A stretch of DNA of 64,000 nt from Clostridia bacterium (GTDB taxonomy: Bacteria > Bacillota > Clostridia > Oscillospirales > CAG-272). The translations under genes and the position numbers were made by a program. A model generated the notes under the pieces. That model was not told the origin of the DNA and made no database searches. It saw only the letters and a list, made by a program, of their open reading frames with translations. The stretch spans positions 62,001 through 126,000 of the forward strand of contig JAFUNF010000021.1 in assembly GCA_017473085.1 (NCBI GenBank), given 5' to 3'. This document shows positions 17,966-27,513 of the stretch, one piece after another (within the stretch, counting starts at the first letter, position 1; each line of letters begins with the position of its first letter).

Positions 17966-19201
17966 ATGGGAAAGGTAAATAGAACAGACAACAATGGTTA
18001 CGATGCTGTTGACGAGAAAAACAGAAGACGTGACGAGCAAAATACCGAGCTTCAAGCAAACATAGCCGAATGTCTTAGACTAAAGGACGAAATAATAAAA
18101 AAGAAAAAAGACAGTAAGCAAATGTCTCCTGAAGAAAAGGTGGAGATAAGAAAGCTTTATAACAAGATATTTAGTCTTGCGAAAAAGATAACTGAAATGG
18201 CTACCTGTCAGGAAACTATTAAAATACACGAAAAGCTTCAAAAGACAGCTGCTGCAAGAGCAAGAGAATATGGCTCTGCAATAGTTGGCGAAAGCCCAAA
18301 GACAAAGATGGAGGACATTCAAGGTCTTAGTAATGTAAAGGAGCTTATAAACAGCTTCTTGTTTATGCTTAAGAATAATGAGCTTGTAGAGTACTACAAC
18401 GTTGAGGGTGGATGCAACATGCTTATGTATGGTGCCCCTGGTACAGGTAAAAGTATGTTTGCAGAGGCTGTTGCAAATGAAATGGGACTTCCTATTTACA
18501 AAATAACACCTGCTGACATTTTCAAGCCATACGTGGGTGAATCCGAGGCGTCTGTAAGAAATCTTTTTGCAGAGCTTGATACCTGTGATGATGGTGCAGT
18601 TTTGTTTATAGATGAATGTGAGTCAATATTTAGTGTAAGAAAAGCAGACACAAACGAGGCAAAGGAAGCTGTTACAACTGAGCTTTTGCAAGCAATGAAC
18701 GGATTTGGTGTTGACAGAAGAAAAATAATCATAATGGCAGCAACCAACTGTCCTGAAAAGATAGACCCTGCTTATCTTCGTTATAAGCGTTTCTCTCATA
18801 TAGTACACGTTACACCGCCAGATACAGATGCAATAAGAGCATTAATAAAGAGAAAGCTAAGAGTTGACAATACCGAAGCAAAATGGGGCAAGCCTGTGCC
18901 TGAAAACAAAAAGCCTATAAAATTGAACACAGACGTAACAGTAGATTATATTACAAATGAGCTAATAAAAAGACAGAAGTATATAAACGGTTATCCAATG
19001 TTTTACTACACTCCTGCCGACATAAACGGAATTATCGAGGAGGCTTGTCGTCAAGCACTTGTTTATATTCAAGAAAACAAGCTTTCAGAACCAATCTCAC
19101 TTTCGAAAGAAATGTTCAATAAAGCCTTTGATAAGGTTCCACCAAGTGTAACAAGAGAAAAAATTCAAGCACTTGAAAGATTCAGAGAAAATAATAACTA
19201 A
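17966..19201 (+). CDS. Vps4/VAT-like classic AAA ATPase
   Basis: This 411-residue protein carries a single AAA module. Walker A GAPGTGKS lies at ~155-162, a pore-loop-like KPYVGES at ~188-194, Walker B VLFIDECES at ~211-219 and sensor AATNCPE at ~257. The lid has the TPADINGII-EA pattern. The C-terminus VPPSVTREKIQALERF is the hallmark PSVs helix of the CDC48/VAT/Vps4/katanin clade. Residues 1-110 are helical and charged, about the size of an MIT-type three-helix domain plus linker, though I cannot prove that fold. The clade's paired arginine finger after sensor 1 is altered to YLRYKRF. The site GGAGG precedes the ATG. It is the last gene of the operon. Such enzymes thread or disassemble protein assemblies; the partner is probably the neighbouring helical or coiled-coil protein (inference). 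Confidence 0.85.
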   Translation: MGKVNRTDNNGYDAVDEKNRRRDEQNTELQANIAECLRLKDEIIKKKKDSKQMSPEEKVEIRKLYNKIFSLAKKITEMATCQETIKIHEKLQKTAAARAREYGSAIVGESPKTKMEDIQGLSNVKELINSFLFMLKNNELVEYYNVEGGCNMLMYGAPGTGKSMFAEAVANEMGLPIYKITPADIFKPYVGESEASVRNLFAELDTCDDGAVLFIDECESIFSVRKADTNEAKEAVTTELLQAMNGFGVDRRKIIIMAATNCPEKIDPAYLRYKRFSHIVHVTPPDTDAIRALIKRKLRVDNTEAKWGKPVPENKKPIKLNTDVTVDYITNELIKRQKYINGYPMFYYTPADINGIIEEACRQALVYIQENKLSEPISLSKEMFNKAFDKVPPSVTREKIQALERFRENNN

Positions 19202-19202
19202 C

Positions 19203-19236
19203 AAAAAACTCCTGTGGATATCCACAGGAGTTTTTT
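19203..19236 (+). terminator. Rho-independent terminator of the first operon
   Basis: A perfect 17+17 inverted repeat centred on GGATATCC starts two bases after the AAA gene stop and ends in a run of seven T. It closes the nine-gene operon. Confidence 0.9.
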
Positions 19237-19489
19237 TGCTTAAAATAGACACAGGGTAATAGTTTTTGGGGCTAAGAGGCGAGGGGCTGTGGTAAATTTG
19301 TGGAATTTATAGCTTTGAGGTAAAATGTAATAAAAAAGGCAAAAATGCGACACTGGGTGGGCGTTTTTGAGGAAAGTGGGCAAAAAGCCCACTTTTTTGA
19401 TTTTTTGGATTGCTTCAAGGGGGTGGTTAGGGCAAAATTGAATATTTTGTAACATTATGCAAAATGGTTGGACAAATTGAGAAAAATTA
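19237..19489. other. Intergenic region between two operons
   Basis: No credible gene is seen. It contains a second hairpin with a T-run (19373-19398). Short open frames here have no ribosome site or recognisable product. Confidence 0.6.
19373..19398 (+). terminator. Second terminator hairpin
   Basis: AAAGTGGGC pairs with GCCCACTTT around a five-A loop and continues into T6. It is a backup terminator for readthrough, or the end of an unrecognised short transcript. Confidence 0.65.
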
Positions 19490-19518
19490 TTGACTTAAAA
19501 GCTATATTTTGATATAAT
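19490..19518 (+). promoter_or_regulatory. Sigma-A promoter of the MoxR/vWA cluster
   Basis: TTGACT at 19490-19495 and TATAAT at 19513-19518 are separated by 17 bases, a near-consensus promoter 67 bases before the first gene of the cluster. It shows that this cluster is transcribed separately from the preceding operon. Confidence 0.85.
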
Positions 19519-19584
19519 TATTCTGACTATTTATTTATATTTATATTTTATAAATTATATTCTATTAAATTCGAAAGGATTCTT

Positions 19585-21123
19585 ATGGGCAATTTTTTCA
19601 ACAAAATTAAGCAAAAGGCACTTGCTATTCGTGTGATTAAGGCTTTTTTGTGTGGCTTAGCTGTGGGATTACCTACAATTGGTGTCTTGCTATTGCTATA
19701 CAGGTTTGAGCTTGTAGCCTTACAGCCTGTTGCATCAAGTCTTATAGGCGTGGGCTTGATTATAGGCGTAGGCGTGCTTGTGTACCTTTTGTTAAATCAA
19801 AGCGACAAGTCCTTAGCCATCAGGCTCGACAAGGAAAAGGGACTAAGCGAAAGAATACAGACAAGCCTTGCATTTGCCGACCAAAGTGGTCCTATGATTG
19901 ACCTACAAAGGCAGGATGCTGACAAAAAGCTTATGGAGGTTAAGGATGTAGGCTTAGGCTTAAAGAAAATTTGGATTTACATATTGGTTGCCGTAATCGG
20001 CATTGGCTCCTTTGGTATCTCCTTTATTTTTAATCCACCACCTGTGGAGCCACCTCCACCTCTACCAGAAACACCCTTTAAGGTTACCGAGCTACAATTA
20101 CTTGCACTTGAGGAGCTTGTTGAATATGTAAGTGCCTCAGAAATGGACAGTCCCTACAAGGAAAGCATTGCTACAGCACTTACAACCTTTATCGACGAAA
20201 TAAAGGTAGCAGAAAATGAAACTCAAAGAGACGTAGCCATTGAAAAGGCTATGGACGAGATTTTTAAGCAAACCAGCGATAGCTCCTATGGTTACGAGGT
20301 CATAACCTCCTTGTGGTCAACGGGTATTGATACTTGTAGGCTTCTTGCAAAGGCGCTTAACTATTACGAATGGCCAAAAGAGGACGAATGGGATAGATTT
20401 GTTGAAAAAATGACCGATTACAGAACAGGCTTCGTTCACATTGATTCAACAACCGAGAATCCCGACGAGGAGAAAATGAAGGAAGACGTAAAAACCCTTC
20501 TTTTGTCTGCAAGTCAAGGAATTGACCTTGCCCTTCAAGGCTCAAAAATACCAAACGAAGACCCGCTTAAGCTTGTCCTTACACGACTTTCCACAGTAAA
20601 TGAAAGTAATGCAGATGGTACAAGAATATACGGACTTTATGTCCTTGCTGATTTTATTGAGAAAAATGGTTATACCAAGGCACAAAGAGAGTTAGACGCA
20701 ACAATCTCTGCCTTAAGCCCTGAAATCTTCAAGGCACTTTCCCAAAACGCTATAAACACACAAACAGGCGAGTATGCTATGCTCCAGTTAGCAGGCATAT
20801 TCGGTGTAAAGGCACCTGAGCTTGAACGCCCTGAGCTTTACGAATCAACTGACTCTGACCAACCAAGTGGCGAGGGTGGTGGAGGCGGTGGTGCAATCGG
20901 TGGCGGACCTACCTATGGTAGTGACGACAAGGTTTATGACCCCTTTACCAACAAATACGTTGAATATGGTACAATCTTAGATAAGTACTACGACATAATG
21001 TTCGGTGGATTGTCAAGTGGCGATTACACCGACGAGGAAAAGAAGGCACTTGAGGAATACTTCCAAATCCTATATGGTGGCTTTGAGGAAGTCCCAGAGG
21101 AAAGCGAAAACGAGAATAATTAG
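19585..21123 (+). CDS. Membrane protein heading the MoxR/vWA cluster
   Basis: The 512-residue protein has hydrophobic segments at about 18-38, 46-70 and 130-152, then a proline-rich linker (PPPVEPPPPLPETP) leading into a long helical, acidic domain to ~420. A glycine run (GEGGGGGGAIGGGPTYG) and a short C-terminal domain with YDPFTNKYVEYG and YDIMFGGL follow. Without family assignment, its position and architecture match the membrane proteins that often accompany MoxR-DUF58-vWA operons in Firmicutes. The large soluble part probably faces outside. It starts behind GAAAGGATTC and ends 19 bases before the MoxR gene. Confidence 0.75.
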   Translation: MGNFFNKIKQKALAIRVIKAFLCGLAVGLPTIGVLLLLYRFELVALQPVASSLIGVGLIIGVGVLVYLLLNQSDKSLAIRLDKEKGLSERIQTSLAFADQSGPMIDLQRQDADKKLMEVKDVGLGLKKIWIYILVAVIGIGSFGISFIFNPPPVEPPPPLPETPFKVTELQLLALEELVEYVSASEMDSPYKESIATALTTFIDEIKVAENETQRDVAIEKAMDEIFKQTSDSSYGYEVITSLWSTGIDTCRLLAKALNYYEWPKEDEWDRFVEKMTDYRTGFVHIDSTTENPDEEKMKEDVKTLLLSASQGIDLALQGSKIPNEDPLKLVLTRLSTVNESNADGTRIYGLYVLADFIEKNGYTKAQRELDATISALSPEIFKALSQNAINTQTGEYAMLQLAGIFGVKAPELERPELYESTDSDQPSGEGGGGGGAIGGGPTYGSDDKVYDPFTNKYVEYGTILDKYYDIMFGGLSSGDYTDEEKKALEEYFQILYGGFEEVPEESENENN

Positions 21124-21142
21124 AATACGAGAGGAAAAATAG

Positions 21143-22147
21143 ATGAGTAACGTAATAAACAACCAAGAAATCGAAAAGGTACAGATGTTCAGCCAAAAGG
21201 TTGAGAAGGTAAAAAGCGAGCTTGCCAAGGACGTAGTAGGTCAGGCAGATATAATCAACAACGTAATAATTGCAATCGTAGCAGGTGGTAACGTATTGCT
21301 TGAGGGTATTCCAGGTGTTGGAAAGACAAGACTTGTTCGTTCGTTAGGTAGAGTTTTGTCCTTGCCATTCTCAAGAATTCAGTTCACCCCTGACCTTATG
21401 CCATCGGACGTTACCGGTACAAACATCGTTGAAAAGGACGAAAACGGAAGACTGGTAACAAGCTTCAAAAAGGGACCTATCTTTGCTAATCTGGTGCTTG
21501 CCGACGAAATTAACCGTGCAACTCCAAAAACCCAATCAGCTATGCTTGAGGTAATGCAGGAGCACAAGGTAACAGTATCAAACCAATCCTACAAAATTGA
21601 GGAGCCATTCTTCGTGCTTGCAACTGAAAACCCAATCGAGCAGGATGGTACATATCCACTACCTGAGGCACAAATGGACCGTTTTATGTTCAAGCTAATG
21701 GTAAACTTCCCATCTGACGAGGAGCTTGTTTCTATCGTAAAGATGACACAGATTACTATGGCAGAAACAGCTGAGCCTGTAATCAATGGCGAGGAAATTC
21801 TTGAAATGAGAAGGCTTGCCTCAACCGTGCCTGTTGTTGACGAGCTAATCCTTTACGCAGTAAATCTCGTATCTAATACCCACCCTGAGCTTCAAGCAAG
21901 CCCAGCCTCTGCCAAGAAGTACGTAAAATATGGTGCATCTCCACGTGCAGCACAGGGCTTAATTACTGCTGCAAAGGTACGTGCTCTTATGTGTGGTCGC
22001 TACAACGTAGCCTACGAGGATATTGATGCACTTGCATACCCTGTACTAAGACACAGAATTAAGATAAACTACACTGCAATCAATGAAAAGTTAGGTGTAG
22101 ATGACGTTATCGAAAAGATTATTAAGGAAACTAAAAAAGGAAACTAA
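21143..22147 (+). CDS. MoxR-family AAA+ ATPase
   Basis: This 334-residue protein has the typical MoxR length. Walker A GIPGVGKT lies near residue 56, followed by QFTPDLMPSDVTG, Walker B LVLADEINRA, sensor ATENPIEQDGTYPLPEAQ with the family-typical arginine finger region (QMDRFMFKL), and a helical lid. MoxR ATPases are cytoplasmic chaperone-like enzymes that work with vWA proteins in assembling or activating membrane and metal-containing complexes. Here the partners are the DUF58 and two vWA membrane proteins directly downstream. The start at 21143 follows GAGAGGAAA, 19 bases after the previous stop. Confidence 0.95.
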   Translation: MSNVINNQEIEKVQMFSQKVEKVKSELAKDVVGQADIINNVIIAIVAGGNVLLEGIPGVGKTRLVRSLGRVLSLPFSRIQFTPDLMPSDVTGTNIVEKDENGRLVTSFKKGPIFANLVLADEINRATPKTQSAMLEVMQEHKVTVSNQSYKIEEPFFVLATENPIEQDGTYPLPEAQMDRFMFKLMVNFPSDEELVSIVKMTQITMAETAEPVINGEEILEMRRLASTVPVVDELILYAVNLVSNTHPELQASPASAKKYVKYGASPRAAQGLITAAKVRALMCGRYNVAYEDIDALAYPVLRHRIKINYTAINEKLGVDDVIEKIIKETKKGN

Positions 22148-22154
22148 AAAATAG

Positions 22155-23036
22155 ATGAAAATGGTAATAGACGAGGCGTTTCTTTCAGAGCTTGAGGCTC
22201 TGCAATCGCTTCTGAGAAATAATATTGCCGGTATGTTTGGTGGTAACCACCAATCCAAGAATTTTGGTTCCTCCTGTGAATTTGCTGACTATCGTGATTA
22301 CGTCCCAGGGGACGATATGACAAAAATCGACTGGAATGTATATGCACGCTTTGATAAGCTTTATCAAAAGCTCTATCTTGACGAAAGGCAAATGCACACA
22401 AAAATCTATATAGATGCAAGCCGTTCTATGAAGCACAATAGCGAGGAAAAGGCAGACCAAGCAATCAGAATTGCCGCATCCTTTGCTTATCTTTCTGTGT
22501 GCGAAATGGATAAGGTTTCTATATACGTAATCCGTGGTAATCAAATCGAGGAGGTCATATCAGGCATGGTAGGAAAGGACTCATACCTTACCTACATAAA
22601 CAGACTAAATGACATCGAATTTGACAGCGATGTATCTATCAGCGAGGCAATTTTGCCAAGCAAGGTGGGACGTGGCGACGGATATTCTATCCTTATCTCC
22701 GACTTCCTTACTGACAACGATTATGAAAGAGCAATCGATAAGCTTGCCGAGAGCCGACGTGATATACTTTGCATACAGGTTTTATCTCGTGATGAGCTAA
22801 ATCCTCAGTTCAGAGGAAAAATGCATCTTTTTGATTCGGAAAACCCAGGACTTTTCTTCCGTAAAAAGATAGACAAGGACCGTATCAACGCATACAAGGA
22901 GGCACTACAATTCGTAGTAAACAGAATAAAAAATTACTGCGAAAGTCGTGGTGGCTTCTATATGTTAGTACCTGGCTACGAGAAGCTTTTTGATGTGTTC
23001 TTTGGAAAAATGACGGACTTGGAGGTTTTAAAATGA
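22155..23036 (+). CDS. DUF58 (vWA-like) protein
   Basis: The 293-residue protein shows the DUF58 signature in order: CEFADYRDYVPGDDMTKIDW (the family's R-x-Y-x-x-GD...IDW motif) near residues 42-62, then a vWA-like strand with YIDASRSM, a degenerate MIDAS (D-x-S-x-S), around 90-100. No membrane segment is evident. DUF58 proteins are regular partners of MoxR ATPases and are thought to link them to membrane vWA proteins. It starts 7 bases after the MoxR stop without a strong ribosome site of its own, so translational coupling is likely. Its stop overlaps the start of the next gene by 4 bases. Confidence 0.93.
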   Translation: MKMVIDEAFLSELEALQSLLRNNIAGMFGGNHQSKNFGSSCEFADYRDYVPGDDMTKIDWNVYARFDKLYQKLYLDERQMHTKIYIDASRSMKHNSEEKADQAIRIAASFAYLSVCEMDKVSIYVIRGNQIEEVISGMVGKDSYLTYINRLNDIEFDSDVSISEAILPSKVGRGDGYSILISDFLTDNDYERAIDKLAESRRDILCIQVLSRDELNPQFRGKMHLFDSENPGLFFRKKIDKDRINAYKEALQFVVNRIKNYCESRGGFYMLVPGYEKLFDVFFGKMTDLEVLK

Positions 23037-24877
23037 GCTTTTTATTTCCTCTGGGACTACTTGGGCTTATTGGCATCCCCGTTATTATTTTAATTTACGT
23101 ACTTCAAAGCAAATATACCGAGCAAACAGTAAACTCCACTTATATTTGGGCACTTAGTGATAAATTTCTGAAAAGAAGAAATCCACTTAGTGGTATGACA
23201 GGCATTATCAGCCTTGTTCTTCAATTGCTAATGGTCTTGATAATCTCCTTAGCAATTGCAAGACCTGTGTTTGTTTTGCCTGACTCTGCTCATAACTATT
23301 GCTTCGTGCTTGATTCTTCAAGCAGTATGACAACTGAGGAAAATGGTACAACTCGCTTTGATAAGGCTAAGGGCGAAATAGTTAAGGTAATGAAGAGTGC
23401 AAGGGACGGAAGCTCCTTCTCTTTGATTTGCGTATCAAACGAAAGCGTAAGCGTATTTGATTCAGTAACAAGCAAAAAGTCTGCTATTGACTTAGTTGAT
23501 AGTGCTAAGGTTACAAACACAAACGCAACCCATAGCGATCTTTTGAAAACTGCACAGGACGTGTTTGATAATAACACCTCAACGAAAATCTATTTTGTAA
23601 CCGACAAAAATTACGAAAAGCACGACAATATTGAGATAATCGACGTAGGCAACGAGAATGTTGAAAACTATGGCGTTTTCGACGTTGAATATTCCCACGT
23701 TGGTGGCACCCTTACAGCAAGCGCAAATGCTGTGTCCTACAATAGCGACAAGGACCTTATCTTGAATTTAGTAATTGACGGAGAAAAGAAGTCAACCATA
23801 ACTAAATCAGTTACAAAGGGCACGCCCGCTAAGTTCGAAATTTCAGCCCCCTGTGAGAGCTTTTCTGAATTTTCCGTTGTAGTAGAAAATCAAGACGGCT
23901 ACTCGGTTGATAACCAAATAACCACCTATAACAAAAAGAGCGACAAGAGCTATAGTGTTTTGATAGTTAGTGAAACAGGCTTCTTCTTTAAGGCAGTAAT
24001 AGATGCCTTAGTTGACTCTGAAATCAAGGTAATTAAGCCCTCACAATACGAAACTGAAACAGAGAAGTACGGACTTTATATCTTCGACTCCTATGAGCCA
24101 AGCGTATTGCCTGATGGTGCAACCTGGCTAATCAACGCAGATGAAAGCATTGAAAATTCAGGCTTCGGCGTAAGAGGTAAAATGGAAATTCCAAATGGAG
24201 ATACAATTGATAAGTCCACCTCTACCTCAACAAACGTAAGACACCTTTTAAGAGGTGTTAGCAATAGCGACATTTATATAACCAACTATGTAAAATATAG
24301 TGGAATGTATCTCAGCTTCCACACACTCTTTAGCTACGACTCAAATCCACTTATCTTTGCAGGTACTAATGGTACAGGCAACAGACAGGTAGTTTTTGGC
24401 TTTGATTTACATAACTCCGACTTTGCACTAACAACGGATTTTGTAATTCTTATGCGCAATCTACTTGAATACTCATTCCCAGATGTAATTGACAAAACCA
24501 ACTATATCGTAGGAGAAAACGCACTGGTAAACATAGTTACAAACGCAACCAATTTTAAGGCACAGTCCCCCTCGGGCAAGGATATTTATATCGAAACCGA
24601 TGGTGCAACTGCAACAATTGCCTTAGATGAGGTAGGCACATATACGGTATTTATGACAGTTGCAAGCAATGAAACCAGCTATAAGCTATACTCATGTGCT
24701 CATCCTGACGAAAGCACCCCTGCTATAAACGAGGCAGATTTCTCCTTAGCAGGCCAGGCAACATATGAAAGAATAGACGGAGAATACGACCCACTGGTTT
24801 TACTCTTCGTTCTACTTGCTATACTATTTATTGTGGATTGGGGGGTATATTTGTATGATAAATATCAGCTTCGATAA
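23033..24877 (+). CDS. BatA-like membrane vWA protein
   Basis: The 614-residue protein starts with two membrane segments (about 5-23 and 57-77) separated by the linker typical of BatA/aerotolerance-type proteins. A vWA domain with the MIDAS motif DSSSSM follows near residue 93. The middle is a beta-rich region, with a DUF4350/glutamine-amidotransferase-like stretch around 290-470. A final membrane segment (LVLLFVLLAILFIVDWGVYL, ~590-610) closes it. The domain between the membrane anchors should lie on the outer face. It overlaps the DUF58 gene by 4 bases and the next gene's start by about 23 bases, which indicates tight co-expression. Confidence 0.9.
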   Translation: MSFLFPLGLLGLIGIPVIILIYVLQSKYTEQTVNSTYIWALSDKFLKRRNPLSGMTGIISLVLQLLMVLIISLAIARPVFVLPDSAHNYCFVLDSSSSMTTEENGTTRFDKAKGEIVKVMKSARDGSSFSLICVSNESVSVFDSVTSKKSAIDLVDSAKVTNTNATHSDLLKTAQDVFDNNTSTKIYFVTDKNYEKHDNIEIIDVGNENVENYGVFDVEYSHVGGTLTASANAVSYNSDKDLILNLVIDGEKKSTITKSVTKGTPAKFEISAPCESFSEFSVVVENQDGYSVDNQITTYNKKSDKSYSVLIVSETGFFFKAVIDALVDSEIKVIKPSQYETETEKYGLYIFDSYEPSVLPDGATWLINADESIENSGFGVRGKMEIPNGDTIDKSTSTSTNVRHLLRGVSNSDIYITNYVKYSGMYLSFHTLFSYDSNPLIFAGTNGTGNRQVVFGFDLHNSDFALTTDFVILMRNLLEYSFPDVIDKTNYIVGENALVNIVTNATNFKAQSPSGKDIYIETDGATATIALDEVGTYTVFMTVASNETSYKLYSCAHPDESTPAINEADFSLAGQATYERIDGEYDPLVLLFVLLAILFIVDWGVYLYDKYQLR

Positions 24878-27497
24878 CCCCTATTTATTGCTAATTGCAA
24901 TACCCGTTATTGCAGGAATAGTAATCTCCTATTTCATAGTAAGAAACAAGGATAATAAGTCAATCCCATGGCTACTTTCACTTGTATTCCACATAGCAAT
25001 CACAGTTGTGGTTACACTTGCAATTGCAGGACTTTCAAGGACCACGTTGCTTACAGAAACAACGATTTATGTTGTAGCTGACGTTTCTCACTCCTCTGAA
25101 AAAAATCTTGACAAAATTGACGAGTACATAGAGGAAATAAGCCAAAATCTGCCACAAAAAACGAAATTGGGTGTTGTATGCTTTGGCAAAAACCAAATAA
25201 TAACCACACCTGTTGGCAGAAAAATCGTGTCTGTTAAGGACTCAGGTGTTGATGCAAGTGCAACTAACATAGCAAAGGCGCTTGACTTTACCGAGAGTCT
25301 TTTCAAGGGTGACACTCAAAAGAAAATCATTCTGATAACAGACGGAAATGACACCATAAACGAAAACGCAAGCACCATTGCCTCCTGTGTTGAAAGATTG
25401 AGCGAAAATGGAGTGCAAATTGATGCAATCTTCCTTGATAATACTCTGACTGATACGGACAAGGAAATTCAGCTCCTTGAGGTTGAAAGTCCAAAATCCT
25501 CTTATCTTGGAAGTAATGCTGAATCAAAAATTCTTATTCAATCCACCACCAATGCACAGGTTCTTTTAGAGCTTTATTCAAGAAAAATGGGCGAGGATGG
25601 GGCTGAATTTGAAAAGATAACACAAAAAATTGTATCAGTTGAAAAGGGACTTACCACCTCAAGATTAACTCTTGACACTAAGCTATCCGACACCTATGAG
25701 TATAAGGTGCTAATTTCAAGCGATAGCGACACCTCAGAGGTAAACAACGTAAGATATTTCGCCCACACAGTAGAGGGACAGGAGAAAATCCTGCTAATAA
25801 CAGGCAACCCAGCAGACACTAACCTTGTCCAAGCCTTATATGGCGAAAAGGCAGACATTGACTCCTACGTTGTTACAGGTAGCAACACAAGAGTGCCCTT
25901 TAAGCTTGAGGAGCTTGTTGAATATGACGAGTTTGTTATTTCAAGCCTTGATATAAGAAACATCAAAAACGTAAATGCCTTTATTGACTCTCTTGATATG
26001 GTAATTTCCCAATACGGAAAGAGCCTAATCACATTAGGCAACTTAGAGCTTCAAACTAACTCTGACGATGCAATTTTCCAAAAATTTGCAGAATTGCTTC
26101 CTGTAAAATACGGAACAACCAACAGAGACGGCCGTCTTTATACTGTTGTTTTGGACGTATCTCACAGTATGTTTATGGCATCTAAGTTTACAATCGCTAA
26201 GCAATCTGCAATTAAGCTAATCTCCGTTCTTGACGACGAGGATTACGTATGCTTAGTAACCTTCTCAGGCGACGTAAAGGTTCAAACACCTAAAAAGGTT
26301 AAGGAGTGCAAGGAGGAGCTGATTGAATACATAAATAAGCTTACAACTGCACATGGCACGGACATCGGCTTAGGTCTTGAGGAGGCGCTGAAAACCGTTG
26401 AGGCACTTAACCTGACTGAAAATCAGATAATGGTTATATCCGATGGCTTTAGCTTCAGGAGTGAGCACGATGCCGTTGAAATTTCTAAAAAGCTTTATGG
26501 TGGTGGTGCAGTAGTTTCTTCAATCTGTACCTACATTATGGCAGAGGGGGACGGTGGCTACGAGACCCTTAACGAAATTGCCCTGTCTGGTGGTGGAAAG
26601 CCCTGCTATAAAATATCTCGTCCCGAGGACGTAGCAGGCGTTGTATTCGGTCAGGTGGCTGAGGATATTGGCGATGTTGTTATAGAAAAGGAAGCAACCG
26701 TAAGCATTTCTAAGTACAACGACCCAATAGTTAGTGGTATTAGCACAGTGCCAAATGTATCAGGCTTTATAATTTCACTTGAAAAGTATGATGCAACTGT
26801 ACCTCTTACCATAACCTATGAAAAGGCAAATGGCTATCAGGAAACAGTGCCACTTTACGCATATCGTTCCCACGGAAATGGTCGTGTGGCAAGCTTTACA
26901 AGTAACCTGAGCACCAGCTGGACAGCCCTTTGGTCAAGCGAGACTAAGGAGGCAATAGTTTCCAATATGCTATCAAGTAACACTCCTAAGGAAAGAGTGA
27001 ATTACCCATTTACAGTAAATATGGAGAGAAACGACTACTCAGCATATATAGAAATTGTACCAAGCGTGCTGAATCCATCTGCCTCAACGGTAATTGACAT
27101 CATATATCCAAATGGAAGAAAGATTACAAGAACACTTACCTTTGATGCTAAAAAGTATTACTACACCCTTGACTTAGGTCAGATTGGCACCTACACGATA
27201 GACATTAAATATTCCTACGATGATAAAGTCTTTACCACCAGCACAAGCTTTAATATTCCATATACAGCTGAATATAACGAGTTTGTTGTGTGCGATAAGT
27301 TCAGCATCTATGAATTTTTAAGAGGCAACGGCACAATTTCAATTGATGAAATTCCAAGCCTTGAAAACGACGAAACCAAAATTACAACCTATAAGCAAAG
27401 CTTTGTAATTCCATTGTTAATTATCGCAGTGGTGCTCTTTGTAATCGACGTATTTATACGTAAGCTAAGAGCAAAAAGAAAAGCTGTAAAGAAATGA
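24855..27497 (+). CDS. Second membrane vWA protein, BatB-like
   Basis: The frame is open from 24816, but I prefer ATG 24855, which follows a GGGGGG stretch and gives the usual short N-terminus (880 residues). Two N-terminal membrane segments lie at ~10-28 and 42-62. An early vWA-like domain includes VVADVSHSSEK near 78, and a second, complete vWA domain around residue 435 has DVSHSM as MIDAS plus TDIGLGLEEAL. A C-terminal membrane helix (VIPLLIIAVVLFVIDVFI) precedes a basic tail. The start lies inside the end of the preceding vWA gene, so the two are coupled. Tandem vWA domains in one protein suggest a scaffold binding several partners in a cell-envelope complex with the MoxR ATPase. Confidence 0.88.
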   Translation: MINISFDNPYLLLIAIPVIAGIVISYFIVRNKDNKSIPWLLSLVFHIAITVVVTLAIAGLSRTTLLTETTIYVVADVSHSSEKNLDKIDEYIEEISQNLPQKTKLGVVCFGKNQIITTPVGRKIVSVKDSGVDASATNIAKALDFTESLFKGDTQKKIILITDGNDTINENASTIASCVERLSENGVQIDAIFLDNTLTDTDKEIQLLEVESPKSSYLGSNAESKILIQSTTNAQVLLELYSRKMGEDGAEFEKITQKIVSVEKGLTTSRLTLDTKLSDTYEYKVLISSDSDTSEVNNVRYFAHTVEGQEKILLITGNPADTNLVQALYGEKADIDSYVVTGSNTRVPFKLEELVEYDEFVISSLDIRNIKNVNAFIDSLDMVISQYGKSLITLGNLELQTNSDDAIFQKFAELLPVKYGTTNRDGRLYTVVLDVSHSMFMASKFTIAKQSAIKLISVLDDEDYVCLVTFSGDVKVQTPKKVKECKEELIEYINKLTTAHGTDIGLGLEEALKTVEALNLTENQIMVISDGFSFRSEHDAVEISKKLYGGGAVVSSICTYIMAEGDGGYETLNEIALSGGGKPCYKISRPEDVAGVVFGQVAEDIGDVVIEKEATVSISKYNDPIVSGISTVPNVSGFIISLEKYDATVPLTITYEKANGYQETVPLYAYRSHGNGRVASFTSNLSTSWTALWSSETKEAIVSNMLSSNTPKERVNYPFTVNMERNDYSAYIEIVPSVLNPSASTVIDIIYPNGRKITRTLTFDAKKYYYTLDLGQIGTYTIDIKYSYDDKVFTTSTSFNIPYTAEYNEFVVCDKFSIYEFLRGNGTISIDEIPSLENDETKITTYKQSFVIPLLIIAVVLFVIDVFIRKLRAKRKAVKK

Positions 27498-27513
27498 AAG
27501 GAAAAGAGATAAT

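Noticed and set aside
19240-19455. Minus-strand 71-residue frame
   Set aside because: It crosses a terminator hairpin, has no ribosome site and is of low complexity.
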